Positions 31,157 to 39,500 of a stretch of DNA of 64,000 nt are shown here, piece by piece. This stretch comes from Pantoea anthophila (GTDB lineage Bacteria; Pseudomonadota; Gammaproteobacteria; Enterobacterales; Enterobacteriaceae). A program made the position numbers and the translations under genes. Numbering within the stretch: position 1 is the stretch's first letter; every line of letters begins with the position of its first letter. The stretch is taken from NCBI RefSeq assembly GCF_006494375.1, contig NZ_VHIZ01000052.1, positions 1 through 64,000 on the forward strand, in the 5' to 3' direction. The notes under the pieces are model-generated. The model saw only the letters and a list, made by a program, of their open reading frames with translations. It did not search any database and was not told where the DNA came from.

Positions 31157-32608
31157 ATGACATCACTGCAACAGAGCGAGCTGTTTCAGACCGGCTATCT
31201 GGCAGACGGCCAGTGGCAACCGGCGGCATCCACCTTTGACGTAACCAATCCGGCAACCGGCGAGGTCATTGCGCAGGTCGCAAAAGCGGGCAAGGCTGAA
31301 ACGGAACAGGCGATCGCCGCAGCAGAACGCGCCTTTCCCGCCTGGCGTGCGCAGACGGCAAAAGCCCGTGCTGAGATTCTCACTCGCTGGTACCAGCTCA
31401 TCATTGAGAACAAACGCTGGCTGGCCGAACTGATGACGACGGAACAGGGCAAGCCGCTGAAAGAGGCGGAGGGCGAAGTGGAGTATGCCGCCAGTTTTAT
31501 CCAGTGGTTTGCCGAACAGGCGAAGCGAGCCAATGGCGAGATCATTCCGCCCGCCAAAGCGGGTTCCCGCATCCTGGCCACCCGTGAACCGATTGGCGTT
31601 GTGGCCGCCATCACACCGTGGAACTTCCCGATGGCGATGCTGACCCGCAAGCTGGGGCCCGCACTGGCCGCAGGCTGTACCGGGATCATTAAACCCGCTA
31701 ATAACACGCCACTCTCCGCCTTTGCCCTGCTGGCCCTGGCGAAACAGGCTGGCGTCCCGGATGGCGTGCTGAACGCCGTAGCGGGTGACACCCATGCCAT
31801 CAGCGACGCCATTATGGCCAGCAAAGCGGTGCGGAAGATCTCGTTCACCGGTTCAACCCAGGTGGGCAAGCTGCTGATGCGCAATGCCGCCGAAACCATG
31901 AAGAAAGTTTCTATGGAGCTGGGCGGTAACGCGCCTTACATCGTCTTTGACGATGCCGACATCGATGCCGCCGTACAGGGTGCAATTGCGAACAAATTCC
32001 GCAATGCGGGTCAGGTGTGCGTCAGCGTGAACCGTTTCTACATCCACAACAGTGTTTACGATCGTTTCACCACGCAGCTGGCCGCAGAGGTGAACAGGCT
32101 TAAGGTGGGTAATGGTCTCGATGAGGGCGTGATTGTCGGGCCATTGATTGAAGCGTCGGCGGTGGAGAAAGTGGAACAGCACGTCAATGACGCGCTGGCA
32201 AAAGGCGGCAAACTGCTTGCTGGCGGCGAGCGCCATGCGATGGGCGGCAACTTCTGGCAGCCAACCGTGATCGCCGAAGCACACGAAGGGATGCAGCTCG
32301 CGCAGGAAGAGACCTTTGGCCCGGTTGCTGCCTGCTTCCGCTTCGATGATGAAGATGAGGTGATCCGCCGCGCCAATGATACGCCATTTGGCCTGGCCGC
32401 CTACTTCTACACGCAGAATCTGCAGCGGGTGTTCCGCGTTTCAGCGGCGCTGGAAAGTGGCATGATCGGCATTAACGAATGTGCCGTTTCAACCGAGCTG
32501 GCACCCTTTGGCGGCGTCAAAGAGTCGGGTCTGGGCCGTGAAGGTTCGGTACTCGGCATGGAAGAGTATCTGGAGGTCAAAGCGCTGCATCTGGGCGGTT
32601 TGGGCTAG
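31157..32608 (+). CDS. NAD(P)-dependent succinate-semialdehyde dehydrogenase-like ALDH
   Basis: A 483-residue aldehyde dehydrogenase closest in appearance to GabD. The catalytic Cys288 (GQVCVS) and general base Glu254 (MELGG) are intact and at the same numbers as in E. coli GabD. GabD has a second Cys at 290; here it is Ser. The start at 31157 was chosen because AGGAG lies 8 bases upstream; an upstream in-frame start lacks this. No such gene lies between aaeB and yhcO in K-12. Substrate could be succinate semialdehyde, glutarate semialdehyde or an aromatic aldehyde linked to the neighbouring efflux genes. Confidence 0.85.
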   Translation: MTSLQQSELFQTGYLADGQWQPAASTFDVTNPATGEVIAQVAKAGKAETEQAIAAAERAFPAWRAQTAKARAEILTRWYQLIIENKRWLAELMTTEQGKPLKEAEGEVEYAASFIQWFAEQAKRANGEIIPPAKAGSRILATREPIGVVAAITPWNFPMAMLTRKLGPALAAGCTGIIKPANNTPLSAFALLALAKQAGVPDGVLNAVAGDTHAISDAIMASKAVRKISFTGSTQVGKLLMRNAAETMKKVSMELGGNAPYIVFDDADIDAAVQGAIANKFRNAGQVCVSVNRFYIHNSVYDRFTTQLAAEVNRLKVGNGLDEGVIVGPLIEASAVEKVEQHVNDALAKGGKLLAGGERHAMGGNFWQPTVIAEAHEGMQLAQEETFGPVAACFRFDDEDEVIRRANDTPFGLAAYFYTQNLQRVFRVSAALESGMIGINECAVSTELAPFGGVKESGLGREGSVLGMEEYLEVKALHLGGLG

Positions 32609-32663
32609 CAGAAGGGCACGGGCGGCGAAGGTCGCCCGCAGACGGAGCATGGGAGCCGTCAGC

Positions 32664-32933
32664 ATGAAAACCGAGCGTTTTGATTTTAATGAAATTGTCG
32701 ACCAGGCCCATTTTTTCCGCCAGTTTAGCGAGCGATTCGCGCTGGATGAGCGTCGCATCTGCGATCTGGATGGGTTATGGGATGTGGTGACGGGGGATCT
32801 GCTCCCGATGCCGCTGGAGATTGAGTTCATCAATCTGGGCAGAGGACAGCGACGGCGTTATGGGGCCCTGATTTTACTCTTTGATGAAGCTGAAGAGGAG
32901 CTGGAAGGTCAGCTTCACTTTAACGTCAGATGA
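32664..32933 (+). CDS. yhcO: YhcO, barstar-family protein
   Basis: An 89-residue protein of the barstar (barnase inhibitor) family, one residue shorter than E. coli YhcO. The core [21 protein letters not shown] and the acidic [12 protein letters not shown], the type of surface that blocks a ribonuclease active site in barstar, are conserved. No barnase-like RNase gene is visible nearby. ATG at 32664 was chosen over much longer in-frame starts that overlap the upstream dehydrogenase. Confidence 0.92.
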   Translation: MKTERFDFNEIVDQAHFFRQFSERFALDERRICDLDGLWDVVTGDLLPMPLEIEFINLGRGQRRRYGALILLFDEAEEELEGQLHFNVR

Positions 32934-32957
32934 AAAAAGGCCCCGGCGAGCGGGGCC
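32933..32957 (-). terminator. Terminator of the yhcN array
   Basis: On the minus strand, GGCCCCG pairs with CGGGGCC around a 5-base loop and is followed by six T. It ends leftward transcription of the three yhcN-like genes and touches the yhcO stop codon. Confidence 0.88.
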
Positions 32958-32986
32958 AAAGGGTTCGTCATGATAGTGACGAGGAA

Positions 32987-33250
32987 TTACTTATAAAGCT
33001 GTGCGGTGATGTGGTAGTTATCACCGGTACGCGCCTCGATCACTTTATAGGCGCTGGCACCCTGTTCATCGGCTTTCTGAGACAGTTCAGCGCGATAATC
33101 CATCGGTGCGCCCGCGGTACCACTGATGGTTACGGTGCCCGCAGGCTGCAGGTTCTGCGTCTGATCGCCGGTTACCAGCTGCGCGGCGGAAGCTCCGAAA
33201 GCCATAACGGAAAGCAGACTGACTGTAGCAATGGTTGTTTTGATGTTCAT
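32987..33250 (-). CDS. YhcN-family (DUF1471) secreted stress peptide, copy A
   Basis: An 87-residue small periplasmic protein of the YhcN/BhsA/McbA family. The signal peptide ends at about residue 22 (FGASA). The mature domain is DUF1471, with the motif AGAPMDYRAELSQKADEQGA and the C-terminal YHITAQLYK. Family members respond to acid, peroxide or biofilm stress. It is the last of three tandem paralogues of identical length on the minus strand. Confidence 0.93.
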   Translation of the reverse strand: MNIKTTIATVSLLSVMAFGASAAQLVTGDQTQNLQPAGTVTISGTAGAPMDYRAELSQKADEQGASAYKVIEARTGDNYHITAQLYK

Positions 33251-33341
33251 GTTCGTCTCCTCATTACATTCAACAACCTGCGGTTAATCATTGGTGCGGG
33301 TCGTCGATATTTTCAACGCCATAAGGCGTCATCACAGTGAA

Positions 33342-33605
33342 TTATTTATACAGCTCAGCGGTCACATGCCAGGTGTTGTCCTGGTTGTTTTCGATGATGC
33401 GATAGTGGCTTGCGCCCTGCGCATCCGCTTTCTCCGACAGAACCTGACGGATATGCGTCTGGTCGCCGTTACGGCCCGCAATGCTGATGGTCTGGTTCAT
33501 TGACTGCAAACCCTGCGCCTGTTCATTAGAAACCAGGCTGGCGGCACTGGCACCTGCTGAAAACAGGGCGATGCTCAGTGCAGCGATGGCAAGTTTGGTT
33601 TTCAT
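33342..33605 (-). CDS. YhcN-family (DUF1471) secreted stress peptide, copy B
   Basis: An 87-residue paralogue and the most diverged of the three: RNGDQTHIRQVLSEKADAQGA replaces the usual SPMD motif. The signal peptide ends near residue 21 (SAGASA). The start at 33605 (MKTKLAIAAL) was chosen over an in-frame start 13 codons upstream because it gives a standard signal peptide and the same length as its neighbours. The same C-terminal WHVTAELYK is present. Confidence 0.93.
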   Translation of the reverse strand: MKTKLAIAALSIALFSAGASAASLVSNEQAQGLQSMNQTISIAGRNGDQTHIRQVLSEKADAQGASHYRIIENNQDNTWHVTAELYK

Positions 33606-33679
33606 TTTCTGCTCTCCTGAAATTCTGCTTACGCTCTCCGGCACGCGGCTTATCGCATCAGCCGGAGTGGGGCGACGCC

Positions 33680-33943
33680 TTAGTTATAGAGCGCGGCGGT
33701 CGCGTGATAATTGCCGTTGTTGTAAGCCTCAATGACGCGATAGGCTTTTGCGCCCTGCTGATCGGCTTTGTCGCTCAGTTTCTGTCGGATATCCATCGGT
33801 GAGCCCGCTACACCGCTGACACTGATGGTGCCGACAGCCTGCAGATCCTGTGCCTGAGAGGCGGTGATAGATTCTGCTGCCACAGCACCGAATGACAGGG
33901 CAGAGAGCACGCTAAGAGCAGCGATGGTAGTTTTTACGTTCAT
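33680..33943 (-). CDS. yhcN: YhcN (DUF1471) secreted stress peptide, copy C
   Basis: An 87-residue protein, the closest of the three to E. coli YhcN (GTISVSGVAGSPMDIRQKLSDKA). The signal peptide ends at about residue 22 (FGAVA). It is first in the array and nearest the promoter region, so it is the likely direct counterpart of E. coli yhcN, which is implicated in cytoplasmic acid and peroxide stress. A CRP-type palindrome lies 40 bases upstream of its start. Confidence 0.94.
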   Translation of the reverse strand: MNVKTTIAALSVLSALSFGAVAAESITASQAQDLQAVGTISVSGVAGSPMDIRQKLSDKADQQGAKAYRVIEAYNNGNYHATAALYN

Positions 33944-33982
33944 GAAATTTTCCTCGTCGTCTGTTTTTATCTTTTTAGTTAG

Positions 33983-33998
33983 TGTGATTTGCATCACG
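33983..33998. promoter_or_regulatory. CRP/FNR-type palindrome upstream of yhcN
   Basis: TGTGATTTGCATCACG matches the CRP half-sites TGTGA-N6-TCAC(A) with one mismatch. Its core GTGAT-N4-ATCAC also resembles an FNR site. It lies in an AT-rich segment in front of the DUF1471 array, so cAMP or oxygen control is plausible. Confidence 0.6.
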
Positions 33999-34158
33999 AA
34001 AAGAAGTATAGGACTAATAACGTCAGAAATTAATACCGCGCTAATAATGTTTTTTTGTGATTCTTTATCCTTATGGCTACTTTTAATAACCGGACGTTAT
34101 AAAAACAGGGTGAAAAATGAGCTTTGAGCGTGTTTTAACAGCAGAAACAAGGGGATAA

Positions 34159-34239
34159 ATGACTTTAACGTTTCGTGCGAAAGAAGGTGGTATATCGGGC
34201 TGGTGTTTGATCTGGATCCGGGCAATGCGGCCGGATTAG
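34159..34239 (+). CDS. Possible small protein (26 codons), unproven
   Basis: An ATG at 34159 preceded by AAGGGG at good spacing opens a 26-residue frame starting MTLTFRAKEG and ending in TAG at 34237-34239. No family is recognised. It lies between an AT-rich promoter-like region and argR, on the opposite strand to both neighbours. Only the ribosome-binding site supports it. Confidence 0.2.
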   Translation: MTLTFRAKEGGISGWCLIWIRAMRPD

Positions 34240-34451
34240 TGATGTAAAGCAGTGTAAAATAGCGCAAAAGGTGAAGCAGACGACGCTATCTGACCACCAG
34301 CCTGCTGCCTGAAAACGGGGGCAAGCCTCGCAGAACGGCAGTCACGAGAGGAGCGCGTAACGGGAAGAGGAGAAGCGCAAACCGCAGAGAAAGCGCGGGC
34401 AGAGAGATGAACTGACGACCAGGCGCAGGATGGCCGGCCGCCAGTCAGCGA

Positions 34452-34922
34452 TCAGAGTTCCTGTTCAAACAGGTTGAGGATCGCGCTGTGCAGTTGCTTG
34501 ACCGTGAAGTCACGCGCACGGGTAATAAAGATGGTGTCATCCCCGGCAATGGTGCCAAGAATTCCTTCCGACTTTCCTAATGAATCCAGCAGGCGTGCAA
34601 TCAGCTGTGCTGCGCCCGGACTGGTGTGAATGACCACCAGCGCATCGTTGTAGTCGATATCCAGCACCAGGTTTTTTAACGGGCTGGTGGTCGTCGGCAC
34701 ACCCAGCTCGGCAGGCAGGCAATAGACCATTTCCATTTTGGCATTACGGGTGCGCACTGCGCCAAACTTGGTCAGCATCCGCGAGACTTTGGACTGATTG
34801 ATATTTTCAAAGCCCTCATCCTGAAGCGCCTGAACAATTTCGCCCTGGGAACTGAATTTTTCTTCTTTTAATAAGGCCTTGAAAGCCTTGATCAGATCGT
34901 CTTGTTTCGATGGGTTTCGCAT
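34452..34922 (-). CDS. argR: ArgR, arginine repressor
   Basis: A 156-residue hexameric repressor of arginine biosynthesis and cofactor of XerCD resolution at cer-type sites. The N-terminal winged helix ([28 protein letters not shown]) and the C-terminal arginine-binding domain with [10 protein letters not shown] are present. Same length as in E. coli. Two overlapping ARG-box-like palindromes lie 58-82 bases upstream, consistent with autoregulation. Confidence 0.98.
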   Translation of the reverse strand: MRNPSKQDDLIKAFKALLKEEKFSSQGEIVQALQDEGFENINQSKVSRMLTKFGAVRTRNAKMEMVYCLPAELGVPTTTSPLKNLVLDIDYNDALVVIHTSPGAAQLIARLLDSLGKSEGILGTIAGDDTIFITRARDFTVKQLHSAILNLFEQEL

Positions 34923-35350
34923 AGGTTACCAATAAATAGAAAGAATAACCGCGCATCCGCCCGCGGCAGAGTGGTGATTATGCATTTAAATGCATTTTTA
35001 TGCAATCGGTCGATTGATGAGCAGGGTTCGGGCGGCTAGCGGGCGGCGATAATAGCAAATAAATCCCTTCAGACCAAAACCCCTGTCACAGCCCCGAAAG
35101 GCGAAGGTTGCAAAGTTGTTATACTATTGGTGGTGTAGTAACAGAAAACGAACATAGCCGTTCTCTGTCTGACGACGGCACGGTTGTCGGTCATTCAGGC
35201 GACATGATAAGTAACTTTTGAATCCGGCGATTAAGTGTGAAAACACGTAGAATTAACAGCGGATTATCATTATCGCCTGAGCAGTTGATTAAGGTCTGAC
35301 ACAGATAGAATTTCGGCCCATCTCTGCCCCACCTTAATAAGGAGTCAAGA
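34923..35350. other. Divergent intergenic region argR-mdh
   Basis: A 428-base gap between divergent genes. It contains the ARG-box-like operators near argR and the mdh promoter region; AGGAG lies 8 bases before the mdh ATG. In E. coli mdh is controlled by ArcA and CRP from the same interval; no site convincing enough to call was seen. Confidence 0.55.
34981..35004. promoter_or_regulatory. ARG-box-like operators of argR
   Basis: TGCATTTAAATGCA (34981-34994) and TGCATTTTTATGCA (34991-35004) are palindromes close to the ARG box core TGAATWWWWATTCA, with C for A in the half-site, as also occurs at E. coli argR. Their centres are 10 bp apart and they share TGCA. Confidence 0.6.
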
Positions 35351-36289
35351 ATGAAAGTTGCCGTTCTCGGTGCCGCTGGCGGCATAGGCCAGGCGCTCGC
35401 ACTTCTGCTCAAAACCCAGCTTCCGGCAGGTTCAGCACTCTCACTGTATGACATCGCCCCGGTGACACCGGGTGTTGCCGTTGATCTCAGCCATATTCCC
35501 ACTGCCGTCACTATTGAAGGGTTCAGCGGAGAAGACGCGACGCCAGCCCTGAAAGGTGCCGACGTGGTCCTGATTTCAGCAGGTGTCGCACGCAAACCCG
35601 GTATGGATCGTGCGGACCTGTTTAATGTTAACGCCGGTATCGTCCGTAACCTGATAGAACAGGTGGCGGCAACCGCGCCAAAAGCCCTGATCGGGGTGAT
35701 CACTAACCCCGTCAACACCACCGTTGCTATCGCGGCGGAAGTGCTGAAAAAGCATGGTGTCTACGATAAGAACCGTCTGTTTGGCGTCACCACGCTGGAT
35801 ATCATTCGCGCCAATACTTTTGTCGCGGCGCTGAAAGGCAAGCAGCCTGACCAGGTTGAAGTACCGGTGATTGGCGGCCACTCTGGCGTGACCATTCTGC
35901 CGCTGCTCTCTCAGGTCAAAGGAGTGAGCTTCAGCGATCAGGAGGTGGCGGATCTGACCAAACGTATTCAGAACGCCGGCACCGAGGTCGTGGAAGCCAA
36001 AGCCGGTGGCGGTTCGGCCACGCTGTCGATGGGGCAGGCAGCTGCGCGTTTCGGGCTGTCACTGGTACGCGCGCTGAATGGCGAAGCGAACGTGGTGGAG
36101 TGTGCCTATGTGGAAGGTGAGGGCGAACATGCGCGCTTCTTCTCACAGCCGCTGCTGCTGGGTAAAAACGGGATTGCTGAACGCAAGCCTATCGGTACAC
36201 TCAGTGCGTATGAGCAGCAGGCGCTGTCAGGCATGCTGGAAACCCTGAAGAAAGATATCGAACAGGGAGAGGCGTTCGTTAAGCAGTAG
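35351..36289 (+). CDS. mdh: Malate dehydrogenase
   Basis: A 312-residue NAD-dependent enzyme of the TCA cycle that oxidises malate to oxaloacetate. The Rossmann start [20 protein letters not shown] and active-site His177 in IGGHSGVT are intact. Same length and nearly the same sequence as E. coli Mdh. It is divergent from argR and is the last gene of the first syntenic block; degS/degQ, its K-12 neighbours, are not here. Confidence 0.99.
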   Translation: MKVAVLGAAGGIGQALALLLKTQLPAGSALSLYDIAPVTPGVAVDLSHIPTAVTIEGFSGEDATPALKGADVVLISAGVARKPGMDRADLFNVNAGIVRNLIEQVAATAPKALIGVITNPVNTTVAIAAEVLKKHGVYDKNRLFGVTTLDIIRANTFVAALKGKQPDQVEVPVIGGHSGVTILPLLSQVKGVSFSDQEVADLTKRIQNAGTEVVEAKAGGGSATLSMGQAAARFGLSLVRALNGEANVVECAYVEGEGEHARFFSQPLLLGKNGIAERKPIGTLSAYEQQALSGMLETLKKDIEQGEAFVKQ

Positions 36290-36305
36290 CAGACGTCACT
36301 GACTG

Positions 36306-36333
36306 AAAACGCCCGGCTTTGGCCGGGCGTTTT
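36306..36333 (+). terminator. mdh terminator
   Basis: A 12-bp stem (AAAACGCCCGGC / GCCGGGCGTTTT) with TTTG loop, starting 17 bases after the mdh stop. T-rich on both strands, so it may work in both directions. Confidence 0.93.
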
Positions 36334-36389
36334 GCATTCATGACAATATCAAATCAGAAGCCTCTGACCGCCACTGAGACGTTCAGAGT

Positions 36390-36495
36390 ACAGGGAATAC
36401 GGGCAGAAGAGGAAAGCGTCCCGCGCCATGGACGGCGCGGGCCGAGCGGCCAGGGATTGGCTTTAGCGCCTTTCCGATCTGCCCGTGTTCCCTGT
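36390..36495. repeat. 106-bp cruciform-forming palindromic element
   Basis: Outer arms 36390-36418 and 36467-36495 are inverted repeats (23 of 29 positions match, including ACAGGGAA and CGGGCAGA blocks). Inside are two hairpins: a perfect CCCGCGCC/GGCGCGGG stem (36420-36441) and a weaker GGCCA/TGGCT stem (36448-36462). The whole could fold as a cloverleaf. It lies in non-coding DNA between mdh and mscM, where two chromosomal blocks meet. No other copy was seen in the window. It looks like an intergenic repeat family member. Confidence 0.8.
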
Positions 36496-36560
36496 GCAGG
36501 CTCGATCTCACCGCGACTCCCCCTGTACTTCACGTCCCCGACTCTGCCAGGCATGCTCTC

Positions 36561-39500
36561 TTACAGGCCACCCGATTTATAGGCACGGGCCGCCGGTGTC
36601 CCGTTACTGGCAGGCAGCTTCTTACCCAGGGTCTCCATGCGCATCTGGAACGGCGGGAACGGCATCTCAATACCGTGCTGCTCAAATCCACGCAGGATGA
36701 GCTGATGCAGCTCGTGACGCAGGGGCATACGATGTCCCATCTCAGCGGCATGCACCCGGAGTTCAAACAGCTGAATCCCCTGCTGCAAATCGACGAGGAA
36801 GGCTTCCGGCTGCGGTGTATCCAGCACATAACTGCAGCGTTCCGCCGCCTGCGTCAGGATGGTGGTGACCTGTTCGCTGCTCACTTTGGCCGGGGCCGGG
36901 ATGGTAAGCACCACACGCGTAACGGAATCGGAGAGCGACCAGTTAATAAACTGTTCGGTGATAAAGGCCTTATTCGGCACGATAATCTCTTTGCGGTCCC
37001 AGTCGGTAATGGTGGTAGCACGAGTGTTGATCCGCGTAATGCTGCCGGTCAGGTCGCGAATTGTCACGGTGTCGCCAATACGAATCGGTTTTTCAAACAG
37101 GATGATCAGGCCTGAGATAAAGTTGGCAAAAATCTCCTGCAAACCAAACCCCAGTCCCACACCTAATGCGGCAACCAGCCACTGCAGCTTCGACCACTCG
37201 ATGCCGATCATGGAGAAACCAATGAGTCCGCCAATCAGCAGCAGCAGATATTTGGTCAGTGTGGTGATGGCGTAGCCGGTGCCCGGCGTCAGATTAAGAT
37301 GCTGTAACAGCGCCAGCTCAAGCAGGGCTGGCATGTTGCGCACCAGCTGAGTCGTGATGATAAACACCAGAATGGCAATCAGTACCGACCCCAGGGTAAT
37401 CGGCTGAATCGACTCCACGCCCTGCACGGAGGTACTGACATCCCACAGCTGGATATTCTCCAGGAAGCCGAAGGCCGAGTGAATTTCAGACCACAGGACA
37501 ATCACCGAGACCAGGGCGATCAATGTCAGAAGGGATCGCACCAGCCGCAGCGACTGCGCACTGATCGCATCCAGGTCGATCACCGGCTCCTCGACTTCAA
37601 TCGCGTCGGTGTTCTGGGTGCCTTGCTCTTTCTCTTCTTCACTGCGCGCCCGGTTCGCCAGCATATCGGCACGGCGCTGACGGGCGCGATCAAAGCCCAG
37701 ACGCCGCCGCTGAATCAGCATCCAGCGGCGAATGATGTGATAGATGACCAGCAGCAGGAACCAGATAGCGACTGAGGTTTCCAGACGGGCCAGCAGCGCC
37801 TGCGCAGTCGCCAGATACCCTACGGCAGAGGCGAGGGCTGCCATCAGCGGCATGGCGATCATCATGTTCCAGAGCATCCGGTTCACTATGTTATCGCCGT
37901 TTCCCTCTTTATCGAGATAGAGCGGGATGCCGGAACGCTTCAGGCTGACGGTGACGATGCTGATGGCCCCGCAGATCAGGATGAAACAGAGGCGGCCCAG
38001 CGATGCTGAGAACTTCCGGTCTTCAAGATTACCAAAGGCGATAAGCAACATGATCAGCGGCACAATCAGCCCGATACTCAGCGAGTAGTAGCGCATGGCG
38101 CGCGCGACCCGGTTCTGCGGCCAGCGGAAATGGACGATGAACAGTCCGTTGGGGCGGGCAAAGGCGGCGCTGATCATGAATGCCCACAGCAGCGGCAGCG
38201 TGGCGGTAATGCCATCACCAATCGCCACTGCGATAGGGTAGGGCCAGGCGTTCTGCAGGCCATACCCCAGCGTACCCCACAACACCGGCAGCGGCAGCGC
38301 CACCAGAATCGACCAGAACACGGTGCGGATGGTCAGACGAAAGCGATCCTGTGTCACTTTGCCGACTTTGCTGGCAGAACGATCCAGAAAAGCATTGAAG
38401 TGGCGGCGCGAACTGATACTGAAGCCAACCAGCAGCAGCGCACCAATAATTGGCAGCACCGTGTTGCGACTGGTAAACATCATTGCTATCGCTTTCCCAA
38501 GCTGACCCAGCGTATCCAGCGACAGCAGTCGGGAAAGATCTCTCGCCAGGTCCAGCGGATAGCTCAGCCCAATCGGGCTGACGTCGGCGGTCCAGAAGAG
38601 ATAGCGGTGCGTCGCATCTTTGACTTCACTGAGCGCATCCTGAAGCTGAGTATTGCCGACCTTCAGCTTGGTGATCTCCAGAATCAGCGTGTCACAGCCG
38701 GAGATCAGCGAATTGAGCAGTTCACGCTGGGTGCGGAGTTGCGCATCGAGGATACGCTTCTGCTCGGCGGTAAAGGGCTGACCATTGGCCTGATGCCCCT
38801 TACGCAGGGTTTCCTGCTGCGCCATCAGATCTTCGTAGTAGAGACGCTGCACGCGAAGTTGCGCCATCTCGCTGTCAATCTGCTGGGACTTTGGCATCTC
38901 GGGCAGTCGCGCAACCTGTGCCCGCAGCGCTTCACCCAGCAGGTTAGAGGCACCCAGCCACTGCGACTGCTCACGCAGCGTCGAGAGAGCCTGACGAACC
39001 TGAATGATCTGGTTAGTGGCGAGACGCTGTTGCGACGCGACCAGATCCATCCGCTGCGCCTGCTGATTCAGAGCGACAGAGAGTTCACGGTTAACCCGGA
39101 ACTGATCGCTGATGTCCTGCGGCAAATCACCGCTGTTTTCTGCCAGCTGCTCGGTGCGGGCCAGCGCAACTTCGGCTTCGCGTTGCCGCTGGTCATTGAG
39201 TTGATTGCGCAGCGCCTGCAGGTAGTTATCCAGCTGCGTTGCTTTACGCTGATGGGCTTCCGCCCGCATCCGCGCCAGTTCCTGACGGTTATTGGCAGAG
39301 AGTTGTGCCAGGTCAAGCTCATCGACGAGTGCTTTATTCGCCGCATTTTCCGCCTGGCGAGCCGCCAGCTGAAGCTGCCCCTGCGGTGAGCTGCTGTTGC
39401 TGGCACTCTGCAGACGACGCTCACTCTCCGTCATCGCCCGGCGGGCATCCGTCTGCTGCTGCGGCAGTTGCGACAGCGAATCACTGATTTCCCGCGCCCG

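Larger units (their letters stand above)
33944..34451. other. Intergenic region yhcN-argR
   Basis: A 508-base gap. The left part is AT-rich and holds the CRP-type site and presumably the yhcN promoter. A 26-codon open frame with a good ribosome-binding site lies at 34159-34239. The right part (about 34330-34410) is strikingly purine-rich on the + strand and shows no coding potential. No clear argR terminator was found. Confidence 0.55.

Noticed and set aside
33631..33670. REP-type element between yhcN copies B and C
   Set aside because: A CTCCGGC/GCCGGAG stem with GATGCGATAAG-like loop resembles REP DNA, but it is a single copy here and the match is too loose to call.
32664..33943. Toxin-antitoxin system made of yhcO and the yhcN-like genes
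   Set aside because: The small proteins have Sec signal peptides and the known DUF1471 fold, so they are not RNase toxins. They are on the opposite strand with their own terminator.
35191..35721. 176-codon frame opposite the argR-mdh gap and the start of mdh
   Set aside because: It overlaps mdh coding DNA and the mdh leader and has no recognisable domain.
38130..39389. 419-codon frame on the + strand opposite mscM
   Set aside because: It is antisense to the Gln-rich MscM coiled coil; its His/Arg/Gln-rich composition is what the reverse of such codons gives.
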